Part shown: positions 27,416 through 35,972 of the stretch, piece after piece
Numbering within the stretch: the stretch's first letter is position 1
How the letters are laid out: each line of letters starts with the position of its first letter
Origin: Mycobacterium numidiamassiliense
GTDB taxonomy: Bacteria; Actinomycetota; Actinomycetes; Mycobacteriales; Mycobacteriaceae
Length of the DNA stretch: 64,000 bases
Direction: 5' to 3'
Assembly: GCF_900157365.1 (NCBI RefSeq)
Contig: NZ_FUEZ01000004.1
Coordinates: 667,061 to 731,060 of the forward strand
Translations under genes and position numbers: made by a program
The notes under the pieces: model-generated
Seen by the model: only the letters and a program-made list of their open reading frames with translations
The model's database searches: none
Told to the model about the DNA's origin: nothing

Positions 27416-28420
27416 ATGGCTCTCACTCCGGCCGATGTTCACAATGTCGCGTTCTCCAGGGCGCGAGTTGGCAAGCGTGGTTATAGCGAGCAAGAAGTCG
27501 ATCTTTTCATCGATCTTGTTGAACAGGAGCTGATTCGACACATCGAGGAAGATGCCGAACTGCGCCACCGCAACGCCGAGCTGCGCAATCGCGACGGGGG
27601 GCTCAAGAAGCGGGAAGCCGAGCTTGCGCGGCGCGAGGCCGCCCTGCATGAGCGCGAACTAGAAGTGCGCAAGCACGAAGCCGAGACGCGCAAGCATCAA
27701 GCTCAGCTCTCGCACCAGGAAGCCCAGCTCGCCCACCGGTCGACTCCGCTTCCTCAGCAGGTAGCCCAGATTCGGCACCGGGAAGCTCAAGTGGCCCAGC
27801 GGGAAGCCCAGATCGCCCAACACCAAGCTCAGCTCGCGCATCAGGAGGCCCAGCTCGCGCAGCGGGAAGTCGAGATTCGTCAGCGGCAAGCCGAGCTCGC
27901 CCGGTGGGAGGGCGAGCTGCGCGAACAAGAGGCCGAGTTCGAACAGCAGGACGCCCAGCTCGCCGAGCGGGAGTCCGAACTGGGCCAGCTGGAAACCGAG
28001 TTACAGGAGCAGGAAATCAAGCTGCAGGAGCTCCTGGATCAACCGCAGGCGGCGGAAGTGGACGTCGCGGCCAGGCAGCTGGCGCGGCCCTATCCGCAGC
28101 AATTGCGGGCGGTGCCGACGCCGGTGGCGGTCAACGGAGCATCGCACCTCGAGGAGACCCGGGTCGCCGCGGTACACGGCCGTCATGACATGGAGCGGAT
28201 GGCGATCCGGGCGGTCACCGACCCGCTCGGTAACACGGTGACCGAGACGGTCCACGAGCGGACACGCAGGAGCGCGGTCGAGAACGGTGGTCCGGTAGTT
28301 GCTGCCGAACCGGCCGACGAGATCGGACAACTGAAAAAGGAGAACGCGGAACTCGCCCGTTCCCTGGGACTGATCAAATCCGCCGCGGCTCTCTTGGCCG
28401 CCGCGCTGGATCAGCAGTAG
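27416..28420 (+). CDS. DivIVA-domain coiled-coil protein with IS3 OrfA-like C-terminal zipper
   Basis: Residues 1-40 ([20 protein letters not shown]...[17 protein letters not shown]) match the membrane-binding DivIVA domain of Wag31. Residues about 45-205 are a long coiled coil of heptad-like blocks such as [19 protein letters not shown], encoded by repetitive DNA. A linker (about 206-300) follows. The last 30 residues ([19 protein letters not shown]...) align by eye with the leucine zipper of IS3-family OrfA transposase subunits. DivIVA proteins bind curved membrane at the pole and organise growth, so this is plausibly a polar scaffold. At 334 residues it exceeds Wag31, mainly in the coil. 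The gene is monocistronic. Confidence 0.8.
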   Translation: MALTPADVHNVAFSRARVGKRGYSEQEVDLFIDLVEQELIRHIEEDAELRHRNAELRNRDGGLKKREAELARREAALHERELEVRKHEAETRKHQAQLSHQEAQLAHRSTPLPQQVAQIRHREAQVAQREAQIAQHQAQLAHQEAQLAQREVEIRQRQAELARWEGELREQEAEFEQQDAQLAERESELGQLETELQEQEIKLQELLDQPQAAEVDVAARQLARPYPQQLRAVPTPVAVNGASHLEETRVAAVHGRHDMERMAIRAVTDPLGNTVTETVHERTRRSAVENGGPVVAAEPADEIGQLKKENAELARSLGLIKSAAALLAAALDQQ

Positions 28421-28542
28421 GGACTCCGACGCCCCTTCCCGCGGGCTGACAGCCAACCCAGCGCGTAACACTTTCGGCGCTGGCCGTAATGTGCAAACTG
28501 TCGACGCGATACGCGGCAAGCCCGAGAAGCGAGGTAGGCGCA

Positions 28543-29478
28543 ATGACAGTCTCTGACCAAGCCAACGGCGAGGCGACCAACGCCGACGCGGCCGAGCAGG
28601 TCGCCTACGAAACCCTCGACGAGGGTCGCATCGCCCGGATCTGGCTCAATCGCCCCGAGGCGCATAATGCGCAAAGTCGCACCCTGCTGGTCCAGCTCGA
28701 CGAAGCGTTCGGCCGCGCCGAGGCCGACGACACCGTTCGTGTAGTGATCCTGGCGGCCCGCGGCAAGAACTTCTCCGCCGGCCATGATCTGGGCTCCGAG
28801 CAGGCCCTGGCCGAGCGCGCGCCCGGGCCGGGCCAGCATCCAAGTTTCCGCTCACGCGGCGCGACGCTTGAGCCGATCATGGAGAAGCTGTATCACCAGG
28901 AGTGGCACTACTTCTTCGAAAACACTTGCCGCTGGCGCGATCTGCGTAAGATCACCATCGCCCAGGTGCAAGGCAACGCGATCTCGGCCGGGCTGATGCT
29001 GATCTGGGCGTGCGACCTGATCGTCGCGGCCGACAACGCGAAGTTCAGTGACGTCGTCGCGGTCCGGCTGGGCATGCCGGGCGTCGAATACTATGCGCAC
29101 CCTTGGGAATTCGGGCCGCGTAAGGCCAAAGAGCTTCTTTTGACTGGTGATTCGGTGGACGCCGACGAAGCCCACCGGCTGGGCATGGTGTCCAAAGTTT
29201 TCCCGGTCGACGAATTAGCAGAAAAGACGCTGGAATTCGCGCGACGCATCGCCGAGCGGCCGACGATGGCGTCTCTGCTGATCAAGGATTCGGTCAACGC
29301 CGCCTCCGACGCGATGGGTTACACCGAGGCACTGCGGCATGCGTTCCACGTGCATCTGCTGGGACACGCGCACTGGGCGGCGTTCAACGAAAACCGGTGG
29401 CCGGTTGGCCAGCCGCCGCACGTCGAGGACTGGCGCACCGCGAAGCCGACGAAGGTTGCTCGCCGCGATACGCCTTAG
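28543..29478 (+). CDS. Enoyl-CoA hydratase/isomerase family protein
   Basis: The 311-residue crotonase has YETLDEGRIARIWLNRPEAHNAQ near 22-44, oxyanion-hole segment AARGKNFSAGHDLGSE near 69-84, and QGNAISAGLMLIWACDLIVAAD near 144-165. A longer C-terminal region than typical Ech proteins ends near the Trp-rich HWAAFNENRWPVGQPP. The ATG at 28543 is used because the upstream extension reads through probable promoter sequence. It lies 87 bp before a KstR-boxed SDR. Its substrate is not known. Confidence 0.85.
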   Translation: MTVSDQANGEATNADAAEQVAYETLDEGRIARIWLNRPEAHNAQSRTLLVQLDEAFGRAEADDTVRVVILAARGKNFSAGHDLGSEQALAERAPGPGQHPSFRSRGATLEPIMEKLYHQEWHYFFENTCRWRDLRKITIAQVQGNAISAGLMLIWACDLIVAADNAKFSDVVAVRLGMPGVEYYAHPWEFGPRKAKELLLTGDSVDADEAHRLGMVSKVFPVDELAEKTLEFARRIAERPTMASLLIKDSVNAASDAMGYTEALRHAFHVHLLGHAHWAAFNENRWPVGQPPHVEDWRTAKPTKVARRDTP

Positions 29479-29532
29479 CACCGGCGATCGGGGGCAGCGC
29501 TACCCCCGCCGCAGCCCGCGTGGTTCTATATC

Positions 29533-29546
29533 TGGAACGTGTTTCA
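29533..29546. promoter_or_regulatory. KstR operator before the SDR at 29565
   Basis: TGGAACGTGTTTCA matches every fixed position of TnnAACnnGTTnnA and lies 18 bases before the GTG start of the next SDR. It is the only exact box outside the cholesterol side-chain cluster in this window. Confidence 0.78.
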
Positions 29547-29564
29547 GTTTGCAGAGGAGCTCGC

Positions 29565-30401
29565 GTGCAGCTTTCTTTCCAGGACCGGACCTACTTGGTC
29601 ACCGGCGGTGGCAGCGGAATCGGTAAGGGCGTAGCCGCCGGGCTGGTCGCGGCCGGGGCCTCGGTGATGATCATCGGGCGCAATCCCGACCGGCTGGCGG
29701 AGGCCGTCAAAGAGATCGAACAGGTTGCGGCGAACGGCGGTTCGATTCGCTACGAGCCCACCGACGTCACCAGCGAGGAAGAGGCGACGCGCGCCGTCGA
29801 GGCCGTGACGGCCTGGCACGGCCGGCTGCACGGGGTGGTCCATTGCGCCGGCGGATCGGAGACCATCGGGCCGATCACCCAGATCGACTCGGAGGCGTGG
29901 CGGCGGACCATCGACCTCAACGTCAACGGAACCATGTACGTGCTCAAGCACTCCGCGCGCGAGATGGTGCGCGGTGGCGGCGGCTCGTTCGTCGGCATCT
30001 CGTCGATCGCGGCCAGCAATACCCACCGCTGGTTCGGCGCCTACGGCGTCGGCAAGTCGGCGCTGGACCACTTGATGCAGTTGGCCGCTGACGAACTCGG
30101 CGCGTCATGGGTGAGGGTCAACAGCATCCGCCCCGGCCTGATCCGCACGGAGCTGGTCGCTCCCGTTCTTGATTCGCCCGAGCTGAGCGCGGACTACCGC
30201 GCCATCACGCCGCTGCCGCGGCCCGGTGAGGTCGAAGACATTGCGAACATGGCGATGTTTCTGCTCAGCGATGCTTCCAGCTATGTCACCGGGCAGATCA
30301 TCAACGTGGACGGCGGTGTGCTGTTGCGGCGCGGGCCGGACTTTTCGGCGATGCTGGAACCCGCCTTCGGCGCCGACGGCCTGCGCGGAGTGGTCAACTG
30401 A
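29565..30401 (+). CDS. Short-chain dehydrogenase/reductase (Rv3485c-like)
   Basis: The 278-residue SDR has YLVTGGGSGIGKGVAAGL near 9-26, CAGG (NNAG equivalent) near 93-96, the catalytic Ser in GISSIAASN near 145-153, and YGVGKSALDHLMQLAAD (YxxxK) near 160-176. The GTG at 29565 has an AGAGGAG ribosome site; the longer frame starts inside the hydratase gene. Synteny (otsA... SDR... cpsA) equates it to Rv3485c. The KstR box suggests a 3-hydroxyacyl-CoA or hydroxysteroid substrate (inference). It is followed after 29 bases by a second SDR. Confidence 0.87.
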   Translation: MQLSFQDRTYLVTGGGSGIGKGVAAGLVAAGASVMIIGRNPDRLAEAVKEIEQVAANGGSIRYEPTDVTSEEEATRAVEAVTAWHGRLHGVVHCAGGSETIGPITQIDSEAWRRTIDLNVNGTMYVLKHSAREMVRGGGGSFVGISSIAASNTHRWFGAYGVGKSALDHLMQLAADELGASWVRVNSIRPGLIRTELVAPVLDSPELSADYRAITPLPRPGEVEDIANMAMFLLSDASSYVTGQIINVDGGVLLRRGPDFSAMLEPAFGADGLRGVVN

Positions 30402-30430
30402 AAAGCGTTGCGGCATAACAGGAGCAGCAG

Positions 30431-31222
30431 ATGAAGCGACTCGAGGGCAAGCGGATCCTGGTCACGGGCGCCGCGTCGGGCATCGGTCAGTCGACCGCGC
30501 TGCGGTTGCTTGACGAGGGAGCCGCGGTGGTGGCCGCCGACGTCGCGACCGAGGGCCTGGACGCCACCCGGGCGCACGCCGACGAGGCCAAAAGCGCTGA
30601 GCGGCTTACGACTATCCGCATGGATGTCGCCAACGAGGATTCGGTCGTCGACGGTGTGTCGCTGGCTGCCGAAACACTCGGCGGTCTGGACTCGCTGGTC
30701 AACGCGGCCGGCATTCTGCGTGCCTGGCATACGCATCAGACCACTCTCGAACAGTGGAATCAGATCATCGCGGTCAACCTGACCGGGACGTTTCTGGTGG
30801 TCCGGGAAGCGCTGCCCGCGCTGTTGGCGAATTCGCGTAGCTCGATCGTGAACTTCAGCTCGACGTCGGCGTCGTTCGCGCACCCCTACATGGCGGCCTA
30901 CGCCGCGAGCAAGGGCGGCATTCAGGCCTTCACCCATTCCCTGGCGCTGGAATATGCGAAGGAGGGCCTGCGCGCGGCGTGCGTCGCGCCGGGCAGCATC
31001 AAGTCCGGCATCACCGATGCCACCGGCGGATACCTCCCGAAAGACGCGGACTGGTCCCTGTTTCCCCGGCTGATGCCGATCCTGCCGGCCACGACGGAAT
31101 CCAGCGGGGCGGGGATGGCCGAACCCAACGCGGTCGCCGGCGTCATCGCCATGCTGGTGTCCGATGACGGAGCCTGGATCACGGGCACCGAAATTCGCAT
31201 GGACGGCGGCACGCACGCCTGA
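30431..31222 (+). CDS. Short-chain dehydrogenase/reductase
   Basis: This 263-residue classical SDR has ILVTGAASGIGQSTALRLL near 9-27, NAAGIL near 90-95, the catalytic Ser in VNFSSTSASF near 139-148, and YAASKGGIQAFTHSLALEYAKEG (YxxxK) near 157-179. A GAGCAGCAG leader precedes the ATG, 29 bases after the preceding SDR. The two are probably one KstR-controlled transcript. They are only distantly similar, so this is a pair of different enzymes and not a recent duplication. Confidence 0.86.
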   Translation: MKRLEGKRILVTGAASGIGQSTALRLLDEGAAVVAADVATEGLDATRAHADEAKSAERLTTIRMDVANEDSVVDGVSLAAETLGGLDSLVNAAGILRAWHTHQTTLEQWNQIIAVNLTGTFLVVREALPALLANSRSSIVNFSSTSASFAHPYMAAYAASKGGIQAFTHSLALEYAKEGLRAACVAPGSIKSGITDATGGYLPKDADWSLFPRLMPILPATTESSGAGMAEPNAVAGVIAMLVSDDGAWITGTEIRMDGGTHA

Positions 31223-31241
31223 GGCGAGACGTGCCCGGCCA

Positions 31242-32813
31242 CTAGTTGACGCAGGGCACTCCGCCGCCATCGATGGGCTTTCCCTGATCCGGTGTCGGAT
31301 AGGCGCTGGTGCCGTAGCCGTAGCCCGGATAGGTGCTGGACTTCGTCGACGTCGTAGCGCTGCTGGACGAGCTGTCGTCCAGGGCGGTGTCGTCCGGGGT
31401 GGGTATCGAGATGTTGGTGTCGACGGTCACCTGGATGTGCCCGGGCTGCAGGCTGGGATTGGCCTGCTTCGGGGCGTCCATGCCGAGCAGTGTGGCCACA
31501 TTGTGCGCGTCTGTTTCGGCGCCGGCGCCGTACTGGACCGAGGCGCCGGCCGGTTCGCCGGAGTTGCGGTCGCGCACCTGGCCCGCGGTGTAGCCGTACT
31601 TCTTCAGTGACCGGGATATCTCGCTGGCAACCCCGCTCGTGCTGCCGGAGTTGACCACGTCCACAACGGTGTTCGGGCTGGGTTTGGTGGCCGTGGTGCT
31701 GCCGGATGTCGACGGGGAGGCGCCGATCGCGGTCGCGATCTCGGCCTTGATCGCCGCCGGGTCGATGATGTTGACGTCCTGGCCGTCGATGTTGTCGTAG
31801 CGCACCACGGGCAGCGTCCGGAACTCCACCTGGTCGGTGCTGGAGCCGCCCGCCAACCCGCCCAGCCGGCGGATCAGGTCGTCGTCCCAACCGGAGGACA
31901 GCACCACATCCTTGCGCGCCACCGCCATCAGGCTTTTGAGCTTGTCCAGGTTCGTGAAGGTACCCGTGTCCTGCAGCTCCCGCATGACCGACGAGATGAA
32001 TGCCTGCTGGCGGTGGGTGCGGTCCAAGTCCCCGTTATCCAGGCCGTGCCGTTGCCGGACGAACGCCAGCGCCTCGGAGGCGTTCAAGCGCTGCGGCCCG
32101 GCGGGGAAATCCGCGCCGGAATACGAGTCGTAGACGGCGTGGTTCAGGCACACGTTCACCCCGCCCAGCGTTTGCGCCAGGTCGTAGAAGCCGGCCAGGT
32201 TGATCTCGGCGAAGTAGTCGATCGGTACCCCGGTGAGGGTGCGCACCGCGCGCAATGTCGCCGCCCGGCCCGCCTCGCGTCCCTTCGTCTCGAGTTCTTT
32301 CTGGCTGCCGACGCCCTGGTTGACCAGCTTCTGCGCGACGTACTGTTTGGTGAGCCCGTACGCCTCTTTGATCTTGATGTGGTTGTATCCGGGAACACCG
32401 TTCCATGCCACCCAGTCATCGCGGGGGATGGAGAAAGCGACGACCTTATCGTCGGCGCCGACATGCACGAGTATCAGCGTGTTGGTGTTGTAGCCGCCGT
32501 CGTCGGAATCGCCCGCATGCAGCTGCTTGAGGATCGAGTTGGGCAGGTCGTTGCCGTCCTGGTCCTTTCGCGAATCCAGGCCGATGAGCAGGATGTTCAT
32601 TTCGGATCCGCTGGATCGGGGATCCTCCGGGCTCAGGGCTTCCGAAACGGTGATGCCGCCCAGGGCTCCGTGAGCCACGTAATATCCGGCGCCGGTCATC
32701 AGCACGGCCGCCACCGAGACCACGGACATGAAGCCGCGGCTCAATCCTTTGCGGAGAGGCGATGGCTGACGAACCGCCCGATGGCGGTGACGAGCACCGC
32801 CAGCGCTTGCCAT
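31242..32813 (-). CDS. cpsA: LytR-CpsA-Psr cell-wall ligase CpsA
   Basis: The 523-residue protein has a cytoplasmic N-terminus and one transmembrane helix (about 29-51). The extracellular LytR-CpsA-Psr domain follows (NILLIGLDSRKD near 72-83; SIPRDDWV near 128-135; RQRHGLDNGDLDRTHRQQAF near 252-271). A LytR_C domain near 370-450 and a low-complexity Ser/Thr/Gly tail complete it. LCP enzymes transfer arabinogalactan-type polymers onto peptidoglycan; CpsA (Rv3484) also affects host responses in M. tuberculosis. The conserved Arg/Asp residues of the pyrophosphate pocket are present. Confidence 0.93.
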   Translation of the reverse strand: MASAGGARHRHRAVRQPSPLRKGLSRGFMSVVSVAAVLMTGAGYYVAHGALGGITVSEALSPEDPRSSGSEMNILLIGLDSRKDQDGNDLPNSILKQLHAGDSDDGGYNTNTLILVHVGADDKVVAFSIPRDDWVAWNGVPGYNHIKIKEAYGLTKQYVAQKLVNQGVGSQKELETKGREAGRAATLRAVRTLTGVPIDYFAEINLAGFYDLAQTLGGVNVCLNHAVYDSYSGADFPAGPQRLNASEALAFVRQRHGLDNGDLDRTHRQQAFISSVMRELQDTGTFTNLDKLKSLMAVARKDVVLSSGWDDDLIRRLGGLAGGSSTDQVEFRTLPVVRYDNIDGQDVNIIDPAAIKAEIATAIGASPSTSGSTTATKPSPNTVVDVVNSGSTSGVASEISRSLKKYGYTAGQVRDRNSGEPAGASVQYGAGAETDAHNVATLLGMDAPKQANPSLQPGHIQVTVDTNISIPTPDDTALDDSSSSSATTSTKSSTYPGYGYGTSAYPTPDQGKPIDGGGVPCVN

Positions 32814-33079
32814 CAGATACCTCGACCCTTCCCCGGCGCAACATCCGCTACCGGCACGGCCGTTTGCGGTGATGTCGGTGAAAGCATGAGGTCAAGTATG
32901 CGATAGCTTGCTGTGAAGCCCCCAATCGAGAAGGCCCCGCAACAGGCGGCTGTGGGCTGTCTCACCCACTCGATCGGGCGAAATCTACCGCGTCAATCTC
33001 CCCGCTACCAGCGCATTCTGGCTAAGATTCGCCGAGCGCGCGGTCGGCAAGCGGCTCGGCACCGTCACAGGAGGAATGC

Positions 33080-33706
33080 GTGGTTGACGAGATCGAGCCC
33101 AACTCGTCACCCGACGGAGACCACCGTCCCGACGATGCCGGCCCATCGGGCCCTGACCACGGCTTACGGCGGCTGTGGGCGCGCATCCCGGAGGGACCGC
33201 GACTGGTCCTCCCCATCGCCGTGTTGCTGGCCGTGGTGATCGTCGGCTTCTACAACTGGGTGCAGCCTGCCCGGGACGACTGGTCGATGCTGCCGAGCCG
33301 GCTTGTTTGCCAGGTGCAGTCCGGAGCAACCCCAGCGCCGTCGGTGACCGTCGCGTGGGTCGACGTCACCCATCCCCGCGGCAACGTGTTGGGGCTGATG
33401 GTGCATTTCGCCCAGCCACTCCCGCCGCCGCCCGGCGATCAACTCACCTACAGCCTGGCCAACAACGGCACACCATTCGCTCTACTGATCCCGCAACAAG
33501 GCAGCAACGAGATGGCGATCCGCAATGTACGAAAGACACCGGGCACCGACGTCCGTCCGGGCAAAGGCACCTACGCCGACCGGACCGCGGCCGGCCCCGT
33601 CGAGATGGTGCTTGACCTGACGAAGTTCGGCATCGAAAAAGAGTTGGTCAGCCCGACGCTCACCGTCTCGTCCGCGGGCAACGCGATGCAGATCTGCCAC
33701 GCGTAA
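33080..33706 (+). CDS. Membrane-anchored protein of unknown function (Rv3483c-like)
   Basis: The 208-residue protein has an acidic cytoplasmic N-terminus, a transmembrane helix (about 45-66, LVLPIAVLLAVVIVGFYNWV) and an extracytoplasmic domain of beta-rich appearance (VTVAWVDVTHPRGNVLGLMV). Position next to cpsA corresponds to Rv3483c. It starts at GTG 33080 behind a strong AGGAGGA site. I recognise no enzymatic motif. A wall or envelope role is suggested only by neighbourhood. Confidence 0.82.
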   Translation: MVDEIEPNSSPDGDHRPDDAGPSGPDHGLRRLWARIPEGPRLVLPIAVLLAVVIVGFYNWVQPARDDWSMLPSRLVCQVQSGATPAPSVTVAWVDVTHPRGNVLGLMVHFAQPLPPPPGDQLTYSLANNGTPFALLIPQQGSNEMAIRNVRKTPGTDVRPGKGTYADRTAAGPVEMVLDLTKFGIEKELVSPTLTVSSAGNAMQICHA

Positions 33707-33737
33707 CGAAACCCGTTGCGGCCGGGCGACAGCGCGT

Positions 33738-34124
33738 TCAGCAGTACGGGTACTCGATGTGCCAGCGGCCGTTGACGTAGTCGGCGCGATATTGCCCGCC
33801 CAGTTGCGGGTTGGCATCGCGGATGGTTCCGGTGCCTCCGACGGAGGGCGCGAAGCCGGGCGGATCCCAGGTGATCGACTGCGGGTTGGGCGGCAGGCTC
33901 GGCGTGCAACTGATCTGCTTGGCCTTATAGCCGTCGATGATCTTTTGCTCGGCGGTTGCCTGGTCACCGCCATCGGGCGGTGAATCGTTGGCGCACAGTG
34001 TGTTTGGGTCGCAAACGCTTTGCCGGGCGTTGGCCGGCACCACGTCGTTGCCGGGTGTAGAGAGCGTCAACAAGATCGTCACGGCCAGTCCTGACGCGGT
34101 GCCTGCGCCGACGCTGATGCGCAT
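33738..34124 (-). CDS. Small secreted cysteine-containing protein
   Basis: The 128-residue protein has a signal peptide (MRISVGAGTASGLAVTILLTLSTPG...) and four cysteines in the mature part. The C-terminal motif GGQYRADYVNGRWHIEYPYC is recurrent in mycobacterial exported proteins of unknown function. It is preceded by GAGAGGA and lies 21 bases downstream of a small membrane-protein gene on the same strand. The two probably form a transcription unit. Confidence 0.78.
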   Translation of the reverse strand: MRISVGAGTASGLAVTILLTLSTPGNDVVPANARQSVCDPNTLCANDSPPDGGDQATAEQKIIDGYKAKQISCTPSLPPNPQSITWDPPGFAPSVGGTGTIRDANPQLGGQYRADYVNGRWHIEYPYC

Positions 34125-34145
34125 GGGGTCCTCTCGGCAAAGGGG

Positions 34146-34418
34146 CTATCGGGCCTTTTCGAGGTCTTCGCCCGATTGATAGAAGACTCGAATATTGGTG
34201 CCCGTGAAGATTTCGGCGAGGAAAACACCGAGTGGTTCAACCTCGTAGTAATAGTGAACGTAGCCGTTGGGGTCCAGCGCCGAAGCGCACGACAGGCCCG
34301 GTGCACCACACCGCGCCTTGATCGGGATCGCGAGCACCGCGAGCAGCACTACGACGACGATCCCGACCACGGCGGGGACCCTATTGATTGCGTGTCTCGT
34401 TTGCAGGGATCGCGTCAC
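34146..34418 (-). CDS. Small single-pass membrane protein
   Basis: This 90-residue protein (start VTRSLQTRHAINRVP) has one transmembrane segment (VPAVVGIVVVVLLAVLAIPI) and two cysteines outside it (RCGAPGLSCASAL). It ends with GVFLAEIFTGTNIRVFYQSGEDLEKAR. I chose the GTG at 34418 because the longer frame runs through the promoter and into the start of the divergent transporter gene. Function is unknown. Confidence 0.68.
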   Translation of the reverse strand: MTRSLQTRHAINRVPAVVGIVVVVLLAVLAIPIKARCGAPGLSCASALDPNGYVHYYYEVEPLGVFLAEIFTGTNIRVFYQSGEDLEKAR

Positions 34419-34474
34419 GGGTTGGAGTCTAAGCGGAACATTCGGCAATCCCGGGGAAGTAAGGTCAGTCGTCG

Positions 34475-35623
34475 ATGGCCACTCCAACCGTCGACGGGCA
34501 ACCGCCGTCACAGAATCGAGTCGAGGTACTGGGCAACGTCGGGCCCAACTGGTTCGCCTCGGTCATGGGCACCGGGATCGTCGCCACCGCCGGTGCCAGT
34601 TTGCCCGTGCACGTAGTGGGGTTACGTGTTTTCGCCGAAGCGGTCTGGGTCCTTGCCACCGTCCTGCTGGTGGTGCTGATCGTGTTGGTCGGCGGTCATT
34701 GGTTGCGCCACCCGACGGTGGCGCGCCGTCACGCCCGCAATCCGCAAATGGCGCATTTCTATGGGGCCGCGCCGATGGCGCTGTTGACGGTCGGCGGCGG
34801 AGCCGTGCTGGTCGGCAGGGATCTCATCGGTGAGCGCATCGCCGTGGACCTGGACTGGGTGCTGTGGACCGCGGGCACGCTGGGTGGGTTGTTCACGGCC
34901 GTCAGCATCCCGTTTCTGATGTTCACTCAGCACGACGTCGAGCCCGACGCAGCCTTCGGTGGATGGCTGATGCCGGTGGTGCCGCCCATGGTGTCGGCCG
35001 CGATGGGGGCGCTGTTGCTCTCGCACATGGACCCGGGCACCGGTCGTCAGACCATGTTGTACGGCTGCTACGCGATGTTCGGCTTGTCGTTGTTGGCCTC
35101 GCTGAACATCATCGCGATGATCTGGAGCCGGCTGGTGCTCTACGGCACCTCTGGCACCGCGAGGGTGCCGACGTTGTGGATCGTGCTGGGCCCGCTTGGC
35201 CAATCCATCACGGCCGCAGGCCTTCTCGGAGCCGCCGCGCACCTGGCCATCGAGCACGACATGGCCGAGGACATGAACACTTTCGCGGTGCTTTATGGAG
35301 TTCCGGTATGGGGCTTCGCGGTGTTGTGGATCGCGCTGGCGTCCGCGCTGACGGTGCGGACGCTGCGGCGCGGGATGCCGTTCGCGCTGACCTGGTGGAG
35401 CCTGACGTTTCCGGTCGGCACCTTCGTCACCGGCACTGCGCAGCTCGCCGCGCACACCCATCTGCCTGCCTTCAAAGTGGCCGCGGCGCTGGCCTACGCC
35501 GGCCTGCTCTTCACCTGGCTGTTGGTGGCCATCCGCACCGCGCGGGGCAGCCTGCGGGGCAATCTGCTGAAGCTGCCGCCGAGCACCGCGCCGATCAAGG
35601 CGCACAAGGACCCAGCGGCCTGA
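34475..35623 (+). CDS. TDT-family transporter (TehA/SLAC1/Mae1-like)
   Basis: The 382-residue protein has about ten hydrophobic helices and the family opening NVGPNWFASVMGTGIVATAGASL near 17-39. TDT proteins form a ten-helix trimeric channel or carrier for tellurite-related anions, sulfite, C4-dicarboxylates or chloride. The substrate cannot be read from sequence here. The N-terminal FxSVMGTGI motif is the best conserved. No regulator is adjacent; the gene is divergent from the small membrane-protein gene. Confidence 0.85.
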   Translation: MATPTVDGQPPSQNRVEVLGNVGPNWFASVMGTGIVATAGASLPVHVVGLRVFAEAVWVLATVLLVVLIVLVGGHWLRHPTVARRHARNPQMAHFYGAAPMALLTVGGGAVLVGRDLIGERIAVDLDWVLWTAGTLGGLFTAVSIPFLMFTQHDVEPDAAFGGWLMPVVPPMVSAAMGALLLSHMDPGTGRQTMLYGCYAMFGLSLLASLNIIAMIWSRLVLYGTSGTARVPTLWIVLGPLGQSITAAGLLGAAAHLAIEHDMAEDMNTFAVLYGVPVWGFAVLWIALASALTVRTLRRGMPFALTWWSLTFPVGTFVTGTAQLAAHTHLPAFKVAAALAYAGLLFTWLLVAIRTARGSLRGNLLKLPPSTAPIKAHKDPAA

Positions 35624-35726
35624 CGGCCCGTCGCCGCGCCGGTCGTTTTGACGGCCCGCCTTCGCGGGTAGGCCACCTTGAACACTGGCTCGATGAGCCC
35701 TGGCTCAATCAGGACGGAGGTATCGT

Positions 35727-35903
35727 ATGCGCGCCGAAGAAGGCGACGAATCGGTCAAGGATTACGCCGCCGAGGGTAAGCAGGCATTGGGCAGGATCAA
35801 GGACGCTCAGCGAGCGGGAAGTCCACTCGGCAGAATATTGCGCCGAGTCGCCAACATCTTCCGCGGCGAGCGGGACCGCCCCGGTGGTGGCGAAGCGGAC
35901 TGA
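35727..35903 (+). CDS. Small charged protein, 58 residues
   Basis: The frame from ATG 35727 (MRAEEGDESVKDYAAEGKQ, ending RGERDRPGGGEAD) has a near-ideal GGACGGAGG ribosome site 6 bases upstream. Its codon use is typical of the genome. It is rich in Glu, Lys and Arg with one amphipathic helix (LGRILRRVANIFRGERDR). I do not recognise a family. It lies alone between the transporter and the oxidoreductase gene. Confidence 0.6.
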   Translation: MRAEEGDESVKDYAAEGKQALGRIKDAQRAGSPLGRILRRVANIFRGERDRPGGGEAD

Positions 35904-35972
35904 GGCTGTAGCGCCGTAGGGCTTGCGCTACCCGGGTATACCCTTGCCCGATGGCTGCGGCGGAGCCCAGAA

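Noticed and set aside
27600..28030. CRISPR-like or tandem non-coding repeat array
   Set aside because: The repeats are heptad-coding units of a coiled coil in an intact reading frame, without conserved repeat/spacer structure.
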